Shown here in pieces: positions 9,624 to 18,183 of a stretch of 64,000 nucleotides of DNA (the first letter of the stretch is position 1; every line of letters starts with the position of its first letter). This DNA comes from Enhygromyxa salina (GTDB lineage: Bacteria > Myxococcota_A > Polyangia > Nannocystales > Nannocystaceae), in contig NZ_PVNL01000100.1 in NCBI RefSeq assembly GCF_002994635.1, forward strand, positions 62,001 to 126,000, written 5' to 3'. Made by a program: the position numbers and the translations under genes. The notes below the pieces were generated by a model. It was not told where the DNA came from and made no database searches. It was given only the letters and a program-made list of their open reading frames with translations.

Positions 9624-9704
9624 CCTGGCGAGCCCGGCTCACGGCTTCGTGTCGTGAGCCATGCTCGCCAGGACCGCACCGGACCAGCGAGTCGCTGGAC
9701 CGGT
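9624..9704. terminator. Two strong hairpins between thioredoxin-fold genes
   Basis: Hairpin 1: CCTGGCGAG (9624-9632) pairs with CTCGCCAGG (9664-9672), and inside it GGCTCACG (9636-9643) with CGTGAGCC (9653-9660). Hairpin 2: ACCGGACCAGCG (9678-9689) pairs with CGCTGGACCGGT (9693-9704) with one mismatch. They lie just after the stop of the three-domain gene when read on the minus strand. There is no T-run; they could attenuate or process the transcript and set different levels for the genes on each side. Function inferred. Confidence 0.5.
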
Positions 9705-9718
9705 GGGTCCGGGGAGGG

Positions 9719-11887
9719 CTAGCCCTCCTTCTCGGCCTTCTCGGCCTTCGCGGGCTTCTCGGCCTTCGCGGGCTTCTCGGCCTTCTCGTTTTTGGCGGCG
9801 GGCTTCTTGTCGTCACCCTCGGCGGCCTTGTCCCCAGGCTTGGCGGCCGGATCCGCCTTCGCCAGGGCCTCGAAGCCACCCGCGAGCTCCTCATCGAACG
9901 CCGTCGCCGCCATCTGCAGCGGCACGGCGCCCCGCATCGAGCGGCCGTTGATGAAGAAGTTCGGGGTCCCCGACACGCCATGCTTCGAGCACAGCGCCTT
10001 GTCGTCGACGATCTTCTGCTTGGTCGCCTCCGAGTTCCAGTCGGTCATGAACTTGTCGACGTCGAGGCTCAGCTGGGCAGCCATCGCCTTGAAGTCGGCC
10101 TCGGTCCGCTTGGTCCGATCCGCGAACAGCAGGTCATGCATCTCGAAGAACTTGCCCTGGTTGCCAGCCGCGATCGCGGCCCGGTGCGCCGCCTCGGCGG
10201 TCTTGTGCATCGGCAGCGGGAAGTTGGCGAAGTAGAACGCGGTGACGTCCTTGTACCTCGGGTCCGCGAACACGGCGTCGACCAGCTCGGCCCCACGCGT
10301 GCAGTATGGGCAGTCGAAGTCCGAGCACTCGACCAGGGTCAGCTTCGGGTTCTCGAGGTTGCCCTTGCCGGCGAGCGTCGAGACGTCGATGTCCCGGCGG
10401 GTGTGATCGGCGACCGGCGGCGGCTTGACCTCGGTCTCCCAGCCCTTCGACATCTCCTCGTAGAGATTCTCGGGCTCGACCTCGTTGGCCTCCATGTACG
10501 CCTTGGCCTTGGCCAGCTCCTCGCTGACCACGGCGTCGAACGCCTCGAACGGCTGCGCGCCCGAGAGCGGACGGCCGTTGACGAAGAACGCCGGGGTCCC
10601 GCCCGCGCCGAACTGCATCGCAACCTTCTGGTCGCCGGCGATCAGCTCGGCGATCGCCGGGCTCTTGCGATCGGCGTTGAACTTGTCGACGTCCAGGCCG
10701 AGCTGCTTGGCGATCTCGACGTAGGCCGCGTCGTTGAGCCCACGCGTCTCCGCCTTGGCGAACAGCGCGTCGTGCATCTCCCAGAACTTGCCCTGCTGAT
10801 GGGCAGCCAGCGCCGCGCTCGCGGATGGCACGGCCTCCTTGTGCATCGGCAGCGGCTGCTGACGGAACACGACCCGCACGTCCGCCCCGTACTTCTCTTC
10901 GATCTGCTTGAGCGTGGGCAGGACCTTGCGGCAGTACGGGCACTCGAAGTCCGAGTACTCGACGATCGTCACCAGCGCGCCAGCCTCACCCTTTTGCGGG
11001 CGGTCATCGACGGGCACCGCGTAGTTCTTCGAGGGATCGGGCTTGCCGGGCCGGGCCTGCTGCTGCTGCTTGCCCTTGGCCGCGGCGGCCGGACGCTCGG
11101 GCGCCGCCCGCTCGGCCTTGGCGGCCTTCATGATCCGCGCGTAGATCTCACTCTTCTTGGAGCCGGCGTCGAGCAGCGCCTGGGCCATCACCTTCTCGGC
11201 CTCGATCATCTCCTTGAGCTGCTCGGGGCTCTTGGTCCCGCGCTCGGGCCGACCGTTGATGAAGAAGCTCGGGGTCGAGCCAACGCCAAACTTCCGGCCC
11301 TGCTCCATCTCGGCGTCGACCTTCGCGGCGAAGGTGTGACCGGTGAGATCGGCCTTGAACTTGGCCATGTCCGGCACGCCGACCTGCTCGGCGTAGCGGA
11401 TCAGATCCTCGTCGCTGAGCTGGCGAGCGTTCTCGAAGATCAGATCGTGGAGTTCCCAGCCCTTGCCCTGGGCGTGAGCGGCGAGCACTGCCTCGGACGC
11501 GGGCTTGGCCCGGTCGTGCATCGGCAGCGGGAACTGCTTGAACACCACGCGGACGTCGTCGGGGTACTCTTCGGAGATCTGCTTGAGCGAGTTAGCCAGG
11601 CGCGAGCAGTACGGACACTGGAAGTCCGAGTACTCGACGATCGTCACCAGCGCGCCGTCCGGCGCCCCGTGCCACAGATCATCTTTTTCGTAGGTGATCT
11701 GGTAGCGCTCTCCGGTGACCTTGTCGTTCATCGAGGCGTCGACCTCGTCCATGGTCACGAAGGTGCCGGTGCCAGCTTGCGCGGCGCCAGCCTTGGGTGG
11801 CGGGGCCACGCAGCCAGTAGTAGCGGTCGCGCCAAGTCCGAACAGCAGCCCGGCGGCGATGAGGGTTTGAAGTGCAAAACGCTTCAT
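9719..11887 (-). CDS. Exported protein with three DsbA-like thioredoxin domains
   Basis: 722 residues. The N-terminal signal sequence ends at TTGC (Cys26), an imperfect lipobox, so it may be a lipoprotein. Three DsbA/'thioredoxin_4' domains carry CPYC at 91-94, 316-319 and 526-529, each with an EYSDF or ECSDF strand before it and a cis-Pro segment (STPSFFING, GTPAFFVNG, GTPNFFING). Domains are joined by charged or Gln-rich linkers; the C-terminus is a Lys-Ala-Glu-rich tail. Three tandem DsbA domains in one chain is uncommon. Likely periplasmic disulfide chemistry. The next upstream gene ends 30 bp away. Confidence 0.9.
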   Translation of the reverse strand: MKRFALQTLIAAGLLFGLGATATTGCVAPPPKAGAAQAGTGTFVTMDEVDASMNDKVTGERYQITYEKDDLWHGAPDGALVTIVEYSDFQCPYCSRLANSLKQISEEYPDDVRVVFKQFPLPMHDRAKPASEAVLAAHAQGKGWELHDLIFENARQLSDEDLIRYAEQVGVPDMAKFKADLTGHTFAAKVDAEMEQGRKFGVGSTPSFFINGRPERGTKSPEQLKEMIEAEKVMAQALLDAGSKKSEIYARIMKAAKAERAAPERPAAAAKGKQQQQARPGKPDPSKNYAVPVDDRPQKGEAGALVTIVEYSDFECPYCRKVLPTLKQIEEKYGADVRVVFRQQPLPMHKEAVPSASAALAAHQQGKFWEMHDALFAKAETRGLNDAAYVEIAKQLGLDVDKFNADRKSPAIAELIAGDQKVAMQFGAGGTPAFFVNGRPLSGAQPFEAFDAVVSEELAKAKAYMEANEVEPENLYEEMSKGWETEVKPPPVADHTRRDIDVSTLAGKGNLENPKLTLVECSDFDCPYCTRGAELVDAVFADPRYKDVTAFYFANFPLPMHKTAEAAHRAAIAAGNQGKFFEMHDLLFADRTKRTEADFKAMAAQLSLDVDKFMTDWNSEATKQKIVDDKALCSKHGVSGTPNFFINGRSMRGAVPLQMAATAFDEELAGGFEALAKADPAAKPGDKAAEGDDKKPAAKNEKAEKPAKAEKPAKAEKAEKEG

Positions 11888-11917
11888 GATGATTGTCCTT
11901 GTCTGATGATCAGTCGA

Positions 11918-13462
11918 TCAGGGTTGGCCAGCGTCGTTGGCTGGCGCGGGATCTTGTCGTGGAGTTGGGTCTTGCTCGGGGCTCGGGGCCGCATCGTGTG
12001 GTGCGACCGCGAGGTGAGCGTTGGGAAATTGATCGGGCGTGAGCGCCCCCTGCATGAGCGCCGCGTAGAGCTCGGACCGGGGCGTACCCTCAGCCTCGAG
12101 CTGCTTCGCGCGCGCGAGCTCTTCGTCGACCATGTCCGTGTAGGTGGCCGCGCTGCGGGCACCGTCGATGTAGCGGCCGTTGACGAAGAAGCCTGGCGTC
12201 CCCTGGATCCCGAGCCGACGTGCGAGCAGCACGTCGCTGGCGAGCTTGTCGCCGACCTCGCGGGTCTGGAAGTCGCGCTTGAACCGTTCGACGTCGAGGC
12301 CGAGCTTCTCAGCCTCTTGAACGAAGGTCGAAAACCCCAGTCCGCCGATGTCGTCGGCGAACAGTCGCGCATGAAATTCGCCGAACTTGCCCTGCTCCCC
12401 CGCCGTGATCGCGGCCCGTGCCGCAGCGGCGGCGGCCGGGTGGATCTCGAGGGGCAGGTGGCGGATCTCCACGCGCACGTCGTTGGGGTACCGCTCGCGC
12501 AGCGCGGGCAGCACCTCATCGTGAGCCTTGCGGCAGTACGGGCACTGGTAGTCGACGAATTCGACGACCACCACCGGCGCGTCCGCAGGCCCGAACCCAG
12601 CCACGGCCCCGGTCGGGACCGCATACCGAGCCTTCGAGTCGGGGCCGTCGAGCCGGGCTGGATCGGCGGCCTCGGCCGCGGCCCCCCGCTGGGCTTGCAA
12701 GCGCTTGGCCTCGTCGTTGTCGTCGACCCGACCGCGCTTGGCGGTGCGCATGAATTCCTCGTAGACGTCAGCGCGCTTGATGCCGTCTTGCATCATCTTG
12801 CGGGCGCTGGCGATCTCGCGGTCGATGAGCGCGTGCCAGCCGGCTTCGTCTTTGAAGCCGAGCACGAACAGGCCGTTCGCAAACGCGGCGGGCAGCGGGC
12901 TCAGGCCCAAGGCCGCGGCCTGTCGTCGATCTCGGACCCGCGGCGACGAGTAGCGGCCGGTGTCCAGATCGTCCATGAACTGCGGCACATCGAGGCCGAT
13001 CGCCTCGGCGTGCTTGCGCAGGATCGGACGCGAGAAGTCGTCCGGGTACTCGAACAGGCGCCAGTGCATGTCCCAGAACTTGCCCTGGCCACCCGCCGCG
13101 AACGCGGCCTCGGCCGCCCGCTCGCCATGCTGAAACCCGGGCACGGTGCCCGCGCGATAGACCACCCGCAGATCGTCGCCGTAGTCCTCGACGAGGTGCT
13201 TCATGACCTGCCACGAGCGCCCACACGGCGCGCAGGCGTAGTCAGTCCACAAGATGATCGTGACCAGCGGCTGGTCGCCGCCGAGCGCGTAGTCGTTCTC
13301 GCCGGTCTGGACCACGAACCGGCGCAGATCGATGTCGACCGCCGCTTGGTGTTGGTCGGGCTTGGCCGGGCACGCGACCAGCGGCCCCAGCAACGCAAAC
13401 AGCAACCCCGCGCACGCCAAGCGTGGCAGCCCCGCCGAAGCAGGCTCGAGTGAGATGGTCAT
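11918..13462 (-). CDS. Lipoprotein with two thioredoxin-fold domains
   Basis: 514 residues from the ATG that places a lipoprotein signal at the N-terminus (lipobox LVAC, Cys31); a longer frame upstream adds 26 residues that spoil the signal peptide. Domain 1 has the unusual active site CAPC (77-80, in DYACAPCGRSW) and lacks the NG after cis-Pro seen in its neighbours; domain 2 has CPYC (307-310) and GTPGFFVNG. Each domain ends in a (S/A)(E/D)(L/V)Y..(L/F)M segment like those in the neighbouring proteins. It is the first gene of the four-gene run. The different first active site suggests a different redox potential from the other domains. Confidence 0.88.
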   Translation of the reverse strand: MTISLEPASAGLPRLACAGLLFALLGPLVACPAKPDQHQAAVDIDLRRFVVQTGENDYALGGDQPLVTIILWTDYACAPCGRSWQVMKHLVEDYGDDLRVVYRAGTVPGFQHGERAAEAAFAAGGQGKFWDMHWRLFEYPDDFSRPILRKHAEAIGLDVPQFMDDLDTGRYSSPRVRDRRQAAALGLSPLPAAFANGLFVLGFKDEAGWHALIDREIASARKMMQDGIKRADVYEEFMRTAKRGRVDDNDEAKRLQAQRGAAAEAADPARLDGPDSKARYAVPTGAVAGFGPADAPVVVVEFVDYQCPYCRKAHDEVLPALRERYPNDVRVEIRHLPLEIHPAAAAAARAAITAGEQGKFGEFHARLFADDIGGLGFSTFVQEAEKLGLDVERFKRDFQTREVGDKLASDVLLARRLGIQGTPGFFVNGRYIDGARSAATYTDMVDEELARAKQLEAEGTPRSELYAALMQGALTPDQFPNAHLAVAPHDAAPSPEQDPTPRQDPAPANDAGQP

Positions 13463-13620
13463 GAATGGATCCGCTGTCGTTGGCTCTGGGTGGTCCGGTC
13501 GGGTCGACCGGGCGCTCGCGCTGACTCGAGGTCGAGACACGCTCGACCTACCTCTCGCCAGTTCGGCGCCCCCTGGCCGGTTTGCACGCTTGGCACGCGG
13601 GGCGTCGAATTGACGAGTGA

Positions 13621-14238
13621 TCAGTGCGACGGGAGCCTAGGAGGCGGAACCGGTGGTTCGAGATCGCGGGAGCTTGGTCCCGCCACGCTGACGTGGCGCC
13701 CGAGCCGACGAGCGGCCGCGCCACCGAGCGCGAGCCCGGCCAAGAACGACTGCGCGCTCGACGAGCTCGACGCCAGCTTGGGCGCGGGACCAGGCGGCGC
13801 GCCCGTGTTGATCTTGCCGCACTCGCGGCTCTGGGCCGCGCACGACTCCTGCGACCAGATGTCGATCAGCAGCTCCGTGCAGGCCCGCTCGCTCATGTTG
13901 AACATGCTCGAGTCGGTCAACGAGCTCGAGTCGGTCGACTCGTTCGAGGTGGGTCGCGCGACCGCGCGCAGCAGCGTGATCACCAGGGGCTCGTCCAAGC
14001 GCCGGTCCATCTGCGCGAGCTTGTCGCCACAATCGATTGTCTCGACTTGCGGATCTTCGCCGCACTCACCACCGTCTTCGCCGAGGTTGAGCTGCGGCGC
14101 ACCTGCGGTTGGCGACGCGCTGGCCTGGCCCGCGCGGGCCTCGGCGCGCGGGAACACCAGCGCGACGAGGATCAGGGCGGCCCCGAGCACTCGCAGCGCG
14201 ATGGCCAGCATCGACCGCTTGTGGAAACCAATGCGCAC
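13621..14238 (-). CDS. Small exported protein of unknown function
   Basis: 205 residues, not recognised. A positively charged N-terminus and a long hydrophobic segment (about residues 9-29, ending VFPRAEARA) form a signal peptide or anchor. The mature part is acidic, with six cysteines (for example CGEDPQVETIDCGD, ACTELLID, SCAAQSRECG). It ends with a weakly hydrophobic Ala/Gly/Leu stretch and a Pro/Ser tail, which could be a second membrane segment. Codon use is typical of the window. It lies upstream of the thioredoxin-fold genes on the same strand, separated by about 160 bp, so it could be a client or partner of them. Confidence 0.6.
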   Translation of the reverse strand: MRIGFHKRSMLAIALRVLGAALILVALVFPRAEARAGQASASPTAGAPQLNLGEDGGECGEDPQVETIDCGDKLAQMDRRLDEPLVITLLRAVARPTSNESTDSSSLTDSSMFNMSERACTELLIDIWSQESCAAQSRECGKINTGAPPGPAPKLASSSSSAQSFLAGLALGGAAARRLGRHVSVAGPSSRDLEPPVPPPRLPSH

Positions 14239-14415
14239 GTTCGCAGGTGAGGCTATCCGCGCTCGCGCGGGTGCGCAAGCGTCAGCGCTCCGCCAAGATC
14301 AGGCGCTTCGCTCACCTGTCACACGACGCCAACAGCGCCGGGATCACCTCCACCAACGCGGGTGTTGGGACAGACGCAAAAATCAGCCCTCGTGATCCCA
14401 GTCTGGCTTGGCGAG

Positions 14416-14455
14416 CCTGAACCAATCTGGACCAGCCTGAACCAACCTGAACCAA
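14416..14455. repeat. Degenerate 10-bp tandem repeat
   Basis: Four units: CCTGAACCAA, TCTGGACCAG, CCTGAACCAA, CCTGAACCAA. Three are identical. It abuts the T-run of the tRNA terminator. No function seen. Confidence 0.8.
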
Positions 14456-14486
14456 AAAGAAAAGCCCGGTTGGGAAACCGGGCTTT
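14452..14486 (-). terminator. Intrinsic terminator of tRNA-Gly
   Basis: An 11-bp perfect stem, AAAGCCCGGTT pairing with AACCGGGCTTT around a 4-base loop (positions 14461-14486), followed on the minus strand by TCTTTTTGG. It begins 2 bases after the tRNA 3' end. The A-rich flank on the other side means it could also work in the opposite direction. Confidence 0.88.
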
Positions 14487-14487
14487 G

Positions 14488-14560
14488 AGCGGGAGACGAG
14501 ATTCGAACTCGCGACTTCAACCTTGGCAAGGTTGCGCTCTACCAACTGAGCTACTCCCGC
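14488..14560 (-). tRNA. tRNA-Gly (anticodon GCC)
   Basis: 73-nt cloverleaf on the minus strand. The acceptor stem is GCGGGAG/CTCCCGC with discriminator T, the D arm contains AGCTCAGTTGGTAGAGC, the anticodon stem CAACC/GGTTG encloses TTGCCAA (anticodon GCC), and the T arm has GTTCGAATC. The CCA end is not encoded. It has its own promoter and terminator, so it is a single-gene unit. Confidence 0.97.
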
Positions 14561-14573
14561 GTCTGGGCTGCGG

Positions 14574-14601
14574 ACTCTACCCGAGCGCATCCGCGAGTCA
14601 A
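14574..14601 (-). promoter_or_regulatory. Sigma-70-type promoter of tRNA-Gly
   Basis: On the minus strand TTGACT (14601-14596), a 16-bp spacer, then TAGAGT (14579-14574). The -10 box ends 13 nt before the mature tRNA 5' end, the usual distance for a short 5' leader removed by RNase P. Confidence 0.75.
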
Positions 14602-14660
14602 GCCTGAAAATTGGCTCCGATACCGGCCCAACTCACGCTCCTCCCCAGTCGGGTCCCGAT

Positions 14661-14698
14661 GCATGTGATCACGCATGGTATGCGAGTATGCAGCATGC
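14661..14698 (+). promoter_or_regulatory. Candidate ArgR operator upstream of argC
   Basis: A 38-bp stretch dense in GCATG/GTATGC half-sites (GCATGTGATCACGCATG, then GTATGCGAGTATGC and AGCATGC), about 50-90 bp before the argC start. GC-rich bacterial ARG boxes contain ATGCAT-like half-sites, and argR lies in the same gene set, so ArgR binding here is plausible. A further CCATGCATGCATGCC lies inside argC at about 14832-14846. Inferred from sequence character only. Confidence 0.35.
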
Positions 14699-14749
14699 GG
14701 TCCTCGGCCCTTGCGGCCGGTCCGGGTTCTGCGATAGACGCCAGCAGCC

Positions 14750-15733
14750 GTGGCAGACCAGCAGTTCCAGGTGGGTATCATCGGCGCCTCCGGCTACGCG
14801 GGGCAAGTCCTCCATGCGCTCATCATGCAGCATCCATGCATGCATGCCGTGATCCCGGAGACTCGCAACCCCGGCGATCTCGACGATCGCGGGCGCGAGC
14901 AGCTGCGCGCGTGCGAGGTCGTCGCGCTCGCGCTCCCTGGCGAGCCAGCGACGCAGTGGACCGACGCGCTCACGGAGCTCGGCGTCGCCAAGATCCTCGA
15001 TCTCTCCGACGCCCGACGGCGCGATCCGACCGCCCACTACGGCCTGCCGGAGCTGTTTGGTGCACCGCCCGCGGGCACCCGGATCGTCGCCAACCCGGGC
15101 TGCTATCCCACGGCCACGCTGCTGAGCCTGCGGCCGCTGATCGAGCGCGAGCTGATCAGCCCGACGCCGATCGCGGTGCTCGGGACCAGCGGCGCGTCGG
15201 GGGCTGGCAAGGGCCTCGCCGACCACCTCCACTTCTGCAACCTCGCTGGCAACAGCTTTCCTTATAAGGTGGGCGAGCACCGGCACGTCCCTGAGATCGA
15301 GCACCACCTCGGCGGCGGCGCGGCGGTCAGCTTCGTCACCCAGCTGCTGCCGATCGTGCGGGGCATGATCGTGACCAGCTTCGTGGCGCCCCGGGTCGGG
15401 CCAGAGCGACTTCGGGACGCGCTCGTCGAGCGCTACGCGTCGCACCCGTGGGTCAGCGTGCTCGCCCAGCCCGATCAGGGCCTGGGCCTGGGCCACGTCG
15501 TCGGCACCCACCAGGCGTTGTTGGCGGTCGGGCCGGTCGAGCGCAGCGGTCTGGTGCCGGTGTTCTCGAGCATCGACAACTTGATGCGCGGCGCCGCCAG
15601 CCAGGCCCTGTGCAACCTGAATTTGTGGCTTGAGCTGGCGCCTGGGCTCGGTCTTCCGCCGCCGCTCGCCGGCTCGCCTACCGGGGTGGCCCCGGCGTTT
15701 TCTAGTTTGGGTTCAACCGCAGCCAGGGATTGA
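14750..15733 (+). CDS. argC: N-acetyl-gamma-glutamyl-phosphate reductase
   Basis: 327 residues from a GTG. The nucleotide-binding motif GIIGASGYAG is at residues 9-18, and the catalytic cysteine is in NPGCYPTATLL near residue 119. Other family landmarks: GTSGASGAGKG and the C-terminal VGTHQALLAVG. It reduces N-acetylglutamyl phosphate to the semialdehyde in arginine synthesis, using NADPH. Length and motifs are normal. The following argJ starts 2 bp after the stop, so the genes form an operon. Confidence 0.95.
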   Translation: MADQQFQVGIIGASGYAGQVLHALIMQHPCMHAVIPETRNPGDLDDRGREQLRACEVVALALPGEPATQWTDALTELGVAKILDLSDARRRDPTAHYGLPELFGAPPAGTRIVANPGCYPTATLLSLRPLIERELISPTPIAVLGTSGASGAGKGLADHLHFCNLAGNSFPYKVGEHRHVPEIEHHLGGGAAVSFVTQLLPIVRGMIVTSFVAPRVGPERLRDALVERYASHPWVSVLAQPDQGLGLGHVVGTHQALLAVGPVERSGLVPVFSSIDNLMRGAASQALCNLNLWLELAPGLGLPPPLAGSPTGVAPAFSSLGSTAARD

Positions 15734-15735
15734 TC

Positions 15736-17697
15736 ATGAGCGACACCACTGACACCACCGCGTTCAGCGTCTCGACCTCTCTCGACGGCCAGCTCGCGCT
15801 GCCGGCCGGGTTCCAGTTTGCTGGCGTCCACGCCGGGATCAAGCGCTCGCGCAAGGACCTCGGCTTGATCCGCTGCACCAGCGTGGCCGGGGCCAGCGCG
15901 GCCGGGGTGTTCACGCGCAACCTGGTCCGCGCCGCGTGTGTCGATCGCTGCGCCACGCTCGTGCCTGCCAGCGGCGTTCGGGGAGTGCTCGTCAACAGCG
16001 GCAACGCCAACGCGATGACCGGCGCCGCTGGGGTCGCCGTCAACGTCGCCATGGCCCAGGCCGCCGCCGGCCCGCTCGAGGCGCCCGCCTCCGCGATCTT
16101 GACCTGCTCGACCGGCGTGATCGGGGTTCCGCTGGATCCGCAGAAGTTCGTGGACGCGATGCCGGCCGTGTGCGCCGGGCTCAGCGAGGATCCACGAGGA
16201 TTCGCCGCCGCGATCTTGACCACGGACACCGTGACCAAGGTCGCCCATGGATCGCTGGTGTTGAAGGATCGCGGCGGCGAGGCGCGCACGGTCCGGCTGT
16301 TCGGCGTGGCCAAGGGGTCCGGGATGATCCACCCCAACATGGCGACCACGCTGGGGTTCGTGTGCACCGACGCCGCGCTCGAGCCTGGGTTGCTGCACGA
16401 GCTGCTGCGCGCGGCGATCGAGCCGACCTTCAACGCGATCACCGTGGACGGCGACACCTCGACCAACGACACCGTGCTGGTGCTAGCGAGCGGCGAGGCG
16501 GGCGTGGAGATCGGCCGTGGTGAGGAGGACGGCGGCGCTCGCAGGGCGTTCGCCGCCGCGCTGCAGGCTGTGCTCCGCTCGCTCGCCGAGCAGATCGCCC
16601 GTGACGGTGAGGGCGCGACGCGGCTGCTCGAGGTTCATGTCAGCGGCGCACCCGATCCTGTGATCGCCAAGGCGATCGCGCGTGGGTGCTGCCGCAGCTC
16701 GCTGTTCAAGTGCAGCGTGTTCGCTGGTGAGGCCGGCTGGGGGCGGCTCGGGGCCGCCGCGGGTCAGGCCGCGCTCGAGGCTGGGTTTGTCGATCTGGAC
16801 GTCAGTCACATCGAGATCGATGCCCAGCGGGTCCCGCTCGTGCGCGAGGGCGCCGCGCTCGAGCAAGTGGAGTTTGGCGAGCTCGCGCGGCGGCTGCGAG
16901 AGCCGACCGTGCGCTGGGACATTCGTGTTGGCCAGGGGCCCGCCAGCTTCACTGCGCTGGGGTGCGACTTTTCCTATGACTACGTGCGGATCAACGCCGA
17001 CGAGGCGCTGCAGGTGGTGGTCAACGCTGATGGGCAGGTCGGGCGGAACGTGACCCTGGCTTCGTATACGCCGATCCTCAAGCACCAGCTGCTGGTTGAT
17101 GGGCTGTCTTATGTGCGGCGCTTTACTGGGCTTCGGGTGATGGTGCACTTGTCTGGCTCGGCGGCCCGCAAGCCGATGCTGCTTGCGAGCGTGGCCCGGG
17201 ATCTGGAGCTGATGCTGAACGCTGAGCTGCGGGTGCTGGTTGTCGTGCCTGACGTGGAGGTGCTGGCTGGGCTGCGCGGTGATTTTGCCGATGGGGCGTA
17301 TCGGTTGGCCGAGGTGCCGAATGACCCGGCTCGGATCGCTGCGCGGCTGGATCGGGGCCAGGCGTGTGTGCTGATCCAGAGCCGGCCGGACCCGGGGGAG
17401 CTGGTCGCGCTTGGGGTCCGGCTTGGGGTTGCGAAGCTGCTGAGCCTGGCCGATGACCAGGGGCTGCGGGACGCTGGGGGGTTGGTGAGTGAGCTCAGTC
17501 CGGATCAGGCGCTGGTTGGGCTGGACCGGGGTCGGTTTACGACGGACGCGGATGAGAACCTGGCGTTTGCTCGGCACGCGGCGCGACAGGGGTTGGGGGC
17601 GCTGCACTTGATTGACGGGCGGCTGCCGCATGCGCTGGTGGCTGAGCTGTTCACCGAGCAGGGCGTGGGGACGCTGATTACTCGGCAGGTTCGGTGA
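15736..17697 (+). CDS. argJ: ArgJ fused to a shortened, degenerate ArgB (acetylglutamate kinase-like) domain
   Basis: 653 residues. Residues about 15-425 are a complete ArgJ (ornithine/glutamate N-acetyltransferase) with AKGSGMIHPNMATTLGF, including the self-cleavage and catalytic Thr204. From about residue 450 there is an ArgB-like domain: YVRRFTGLRVMVHLSGSA matches the kinase start YIRRFxGKxxVIKYGGNA, and IDGRLPHALVAELFTEQG plus VGTLI matches its end. The domain is only about 200 residues against about 290. The catalytic lysine of KYGG is His471, the HGGGP loop reads VPDVEV, and the GGMxPK lysine segment is absent. The kinase is therefore probably inactive here and may be structural or regulatory. 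ArgJ activity is expected to be normal. I took the ATG at 15736; a TTG 6 bp upstream is possible. Confidence 0.9.
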   Translation: MSDTTDTTAFSVSTSLDGQLALPAGFQFAGVHAGIKRSRKDLGLIRCTSVAGASAAGVFTRNLVRAACVDRCATLVPASGVRGVLVNSGNANAMTGAAGVAVNVAMAQAAAGPLEAPASAILTCSTGVIGVPLDPQKFVDAMPAVCAGLSEDPRGFAAAILTTDTVTKVAHGSLVLKDRGGEARTVRLFGVAKGSGMIHPNMATTLGFVCTDAALEPGLLHELLRAAIEPTFNAITVDGDTSTNDTVLVLASGEAGVEIGRGEEDGGARRAFAAALQAVLRSLAEQIARDGEGATRLLEVHVSGAPDPVIAKAIARGCCRSSLFKCSVFAGEAGWGRLGAAAGQAALEAGFVDLDVSHIEIDAQRVPLVREGAALEQVEFGELARRLREPTVRWDIRVGQGPASFTALGCDFSYDYVRINADEALQVVVNADGQVGRNVTLASYTPILKHQLLVDGLSYVRRFTGLRVMVHLSGSAARKPMLLASVARDLELMLNAELRVLVVVPDVEVLAGLRGDFADGAYRLAEVPNDPARIAARLDRGQACVLIQSRPDPGELVALGVRLGVAKLLSLADDQGLRDAGGLVSELSPDQALVGLDRGRFTTDADENLAFARHAARQGLGALHLIDGRLPHALVAELFTEQGVGTLITRQVR

Positions 17698-17715
17698 GGG
17701 TCGGGTTGGATCGCC

Positions 17716-18156
17716 ATGAGTGAGACGAAGGGGCGGCGGAAGATGTTGCGGCAGCTGCTGCTGTCTGGGCGGGGCGGGAGCACGCAGACGCAGCTGGTCG
17801 AGGCGCTGGCGGAGCGGGGGGTGGTGACGACGCAAAGTACGATGTCTCGGGATCTGAAGCTGCTTGGGGCGCAGCGGCGGGTTCGGGAGGATGGGAGCTT
17901 TGTGTATCGGCTGGAGTCGGCTGGGCGTACTAGCTTTCCTGCCGGGATGGTGTTGAGCGTGGAGCATAATGAGGTGATTGTGGTGGTGAGGACGCGGGTT
18001 GGGCGGGCGCAGGCGGTTGGGTTGGAGCTGGATGGGTTGCGGCATCCGGATGTGCTGGGGACGATTGCTGGGGATGATACGGTGGTGGTGATGCCGCGGT
18101 CGGTGGGGCGGGTTGGGGAGCTGGCGCTGGCGCTGGCTGAGCTGGCTGAGCTTTGA
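17716..18156 (+). CDS. argR: Arginine repressor
   Basis: 146 residues, normal length. The N-terminal winged helix-turn-helix has TTQSTMSRDLKLLG (family consensus TQATVSRDIKELG). The C-terminal arginine-binding, hexamer-forming domain has VGRAQAVGLELDG and GTIAGDDTVVVMPRS. It should repress or activate arginine genes according to arginine level. It follows argJ by 18 bp and is probably co-transcribed with argC and argJ, giving autoregulation. The codon positions here are more G/T-rich than in upstream genes (many GGG and GTG codons), a drift already visible in the second half of the argJ fusion. Confidence 0.93.
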   Translation: MSETKGRRKMLRQLLLSGRGGSTQTQLVEALAERGVVTTQSTMSRDLKLLGAQRRVREDGSFVYRLESAGRTSFPAGMVLSVEHNEVIVVVRTRVGRAQAVGLELDGLRHPDVLGTIAGDDTVVVMPRSVGRVGELALALAELAEL

Positions 18157-18183
18157 CGGCCAGCCGCCGTGGCGTGACGCCGG

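Noticed and set aside
9980..13453. 1157-codon plus-strand open frame opposite the thioredoxin-fold genes
   Set aside because: Antisense shadow of GC-rich coding DNA; its protein is Arg/Gly/Leu/Val/Asp-rich without domains, while the minus strand encodes clear thioredoxin domains.
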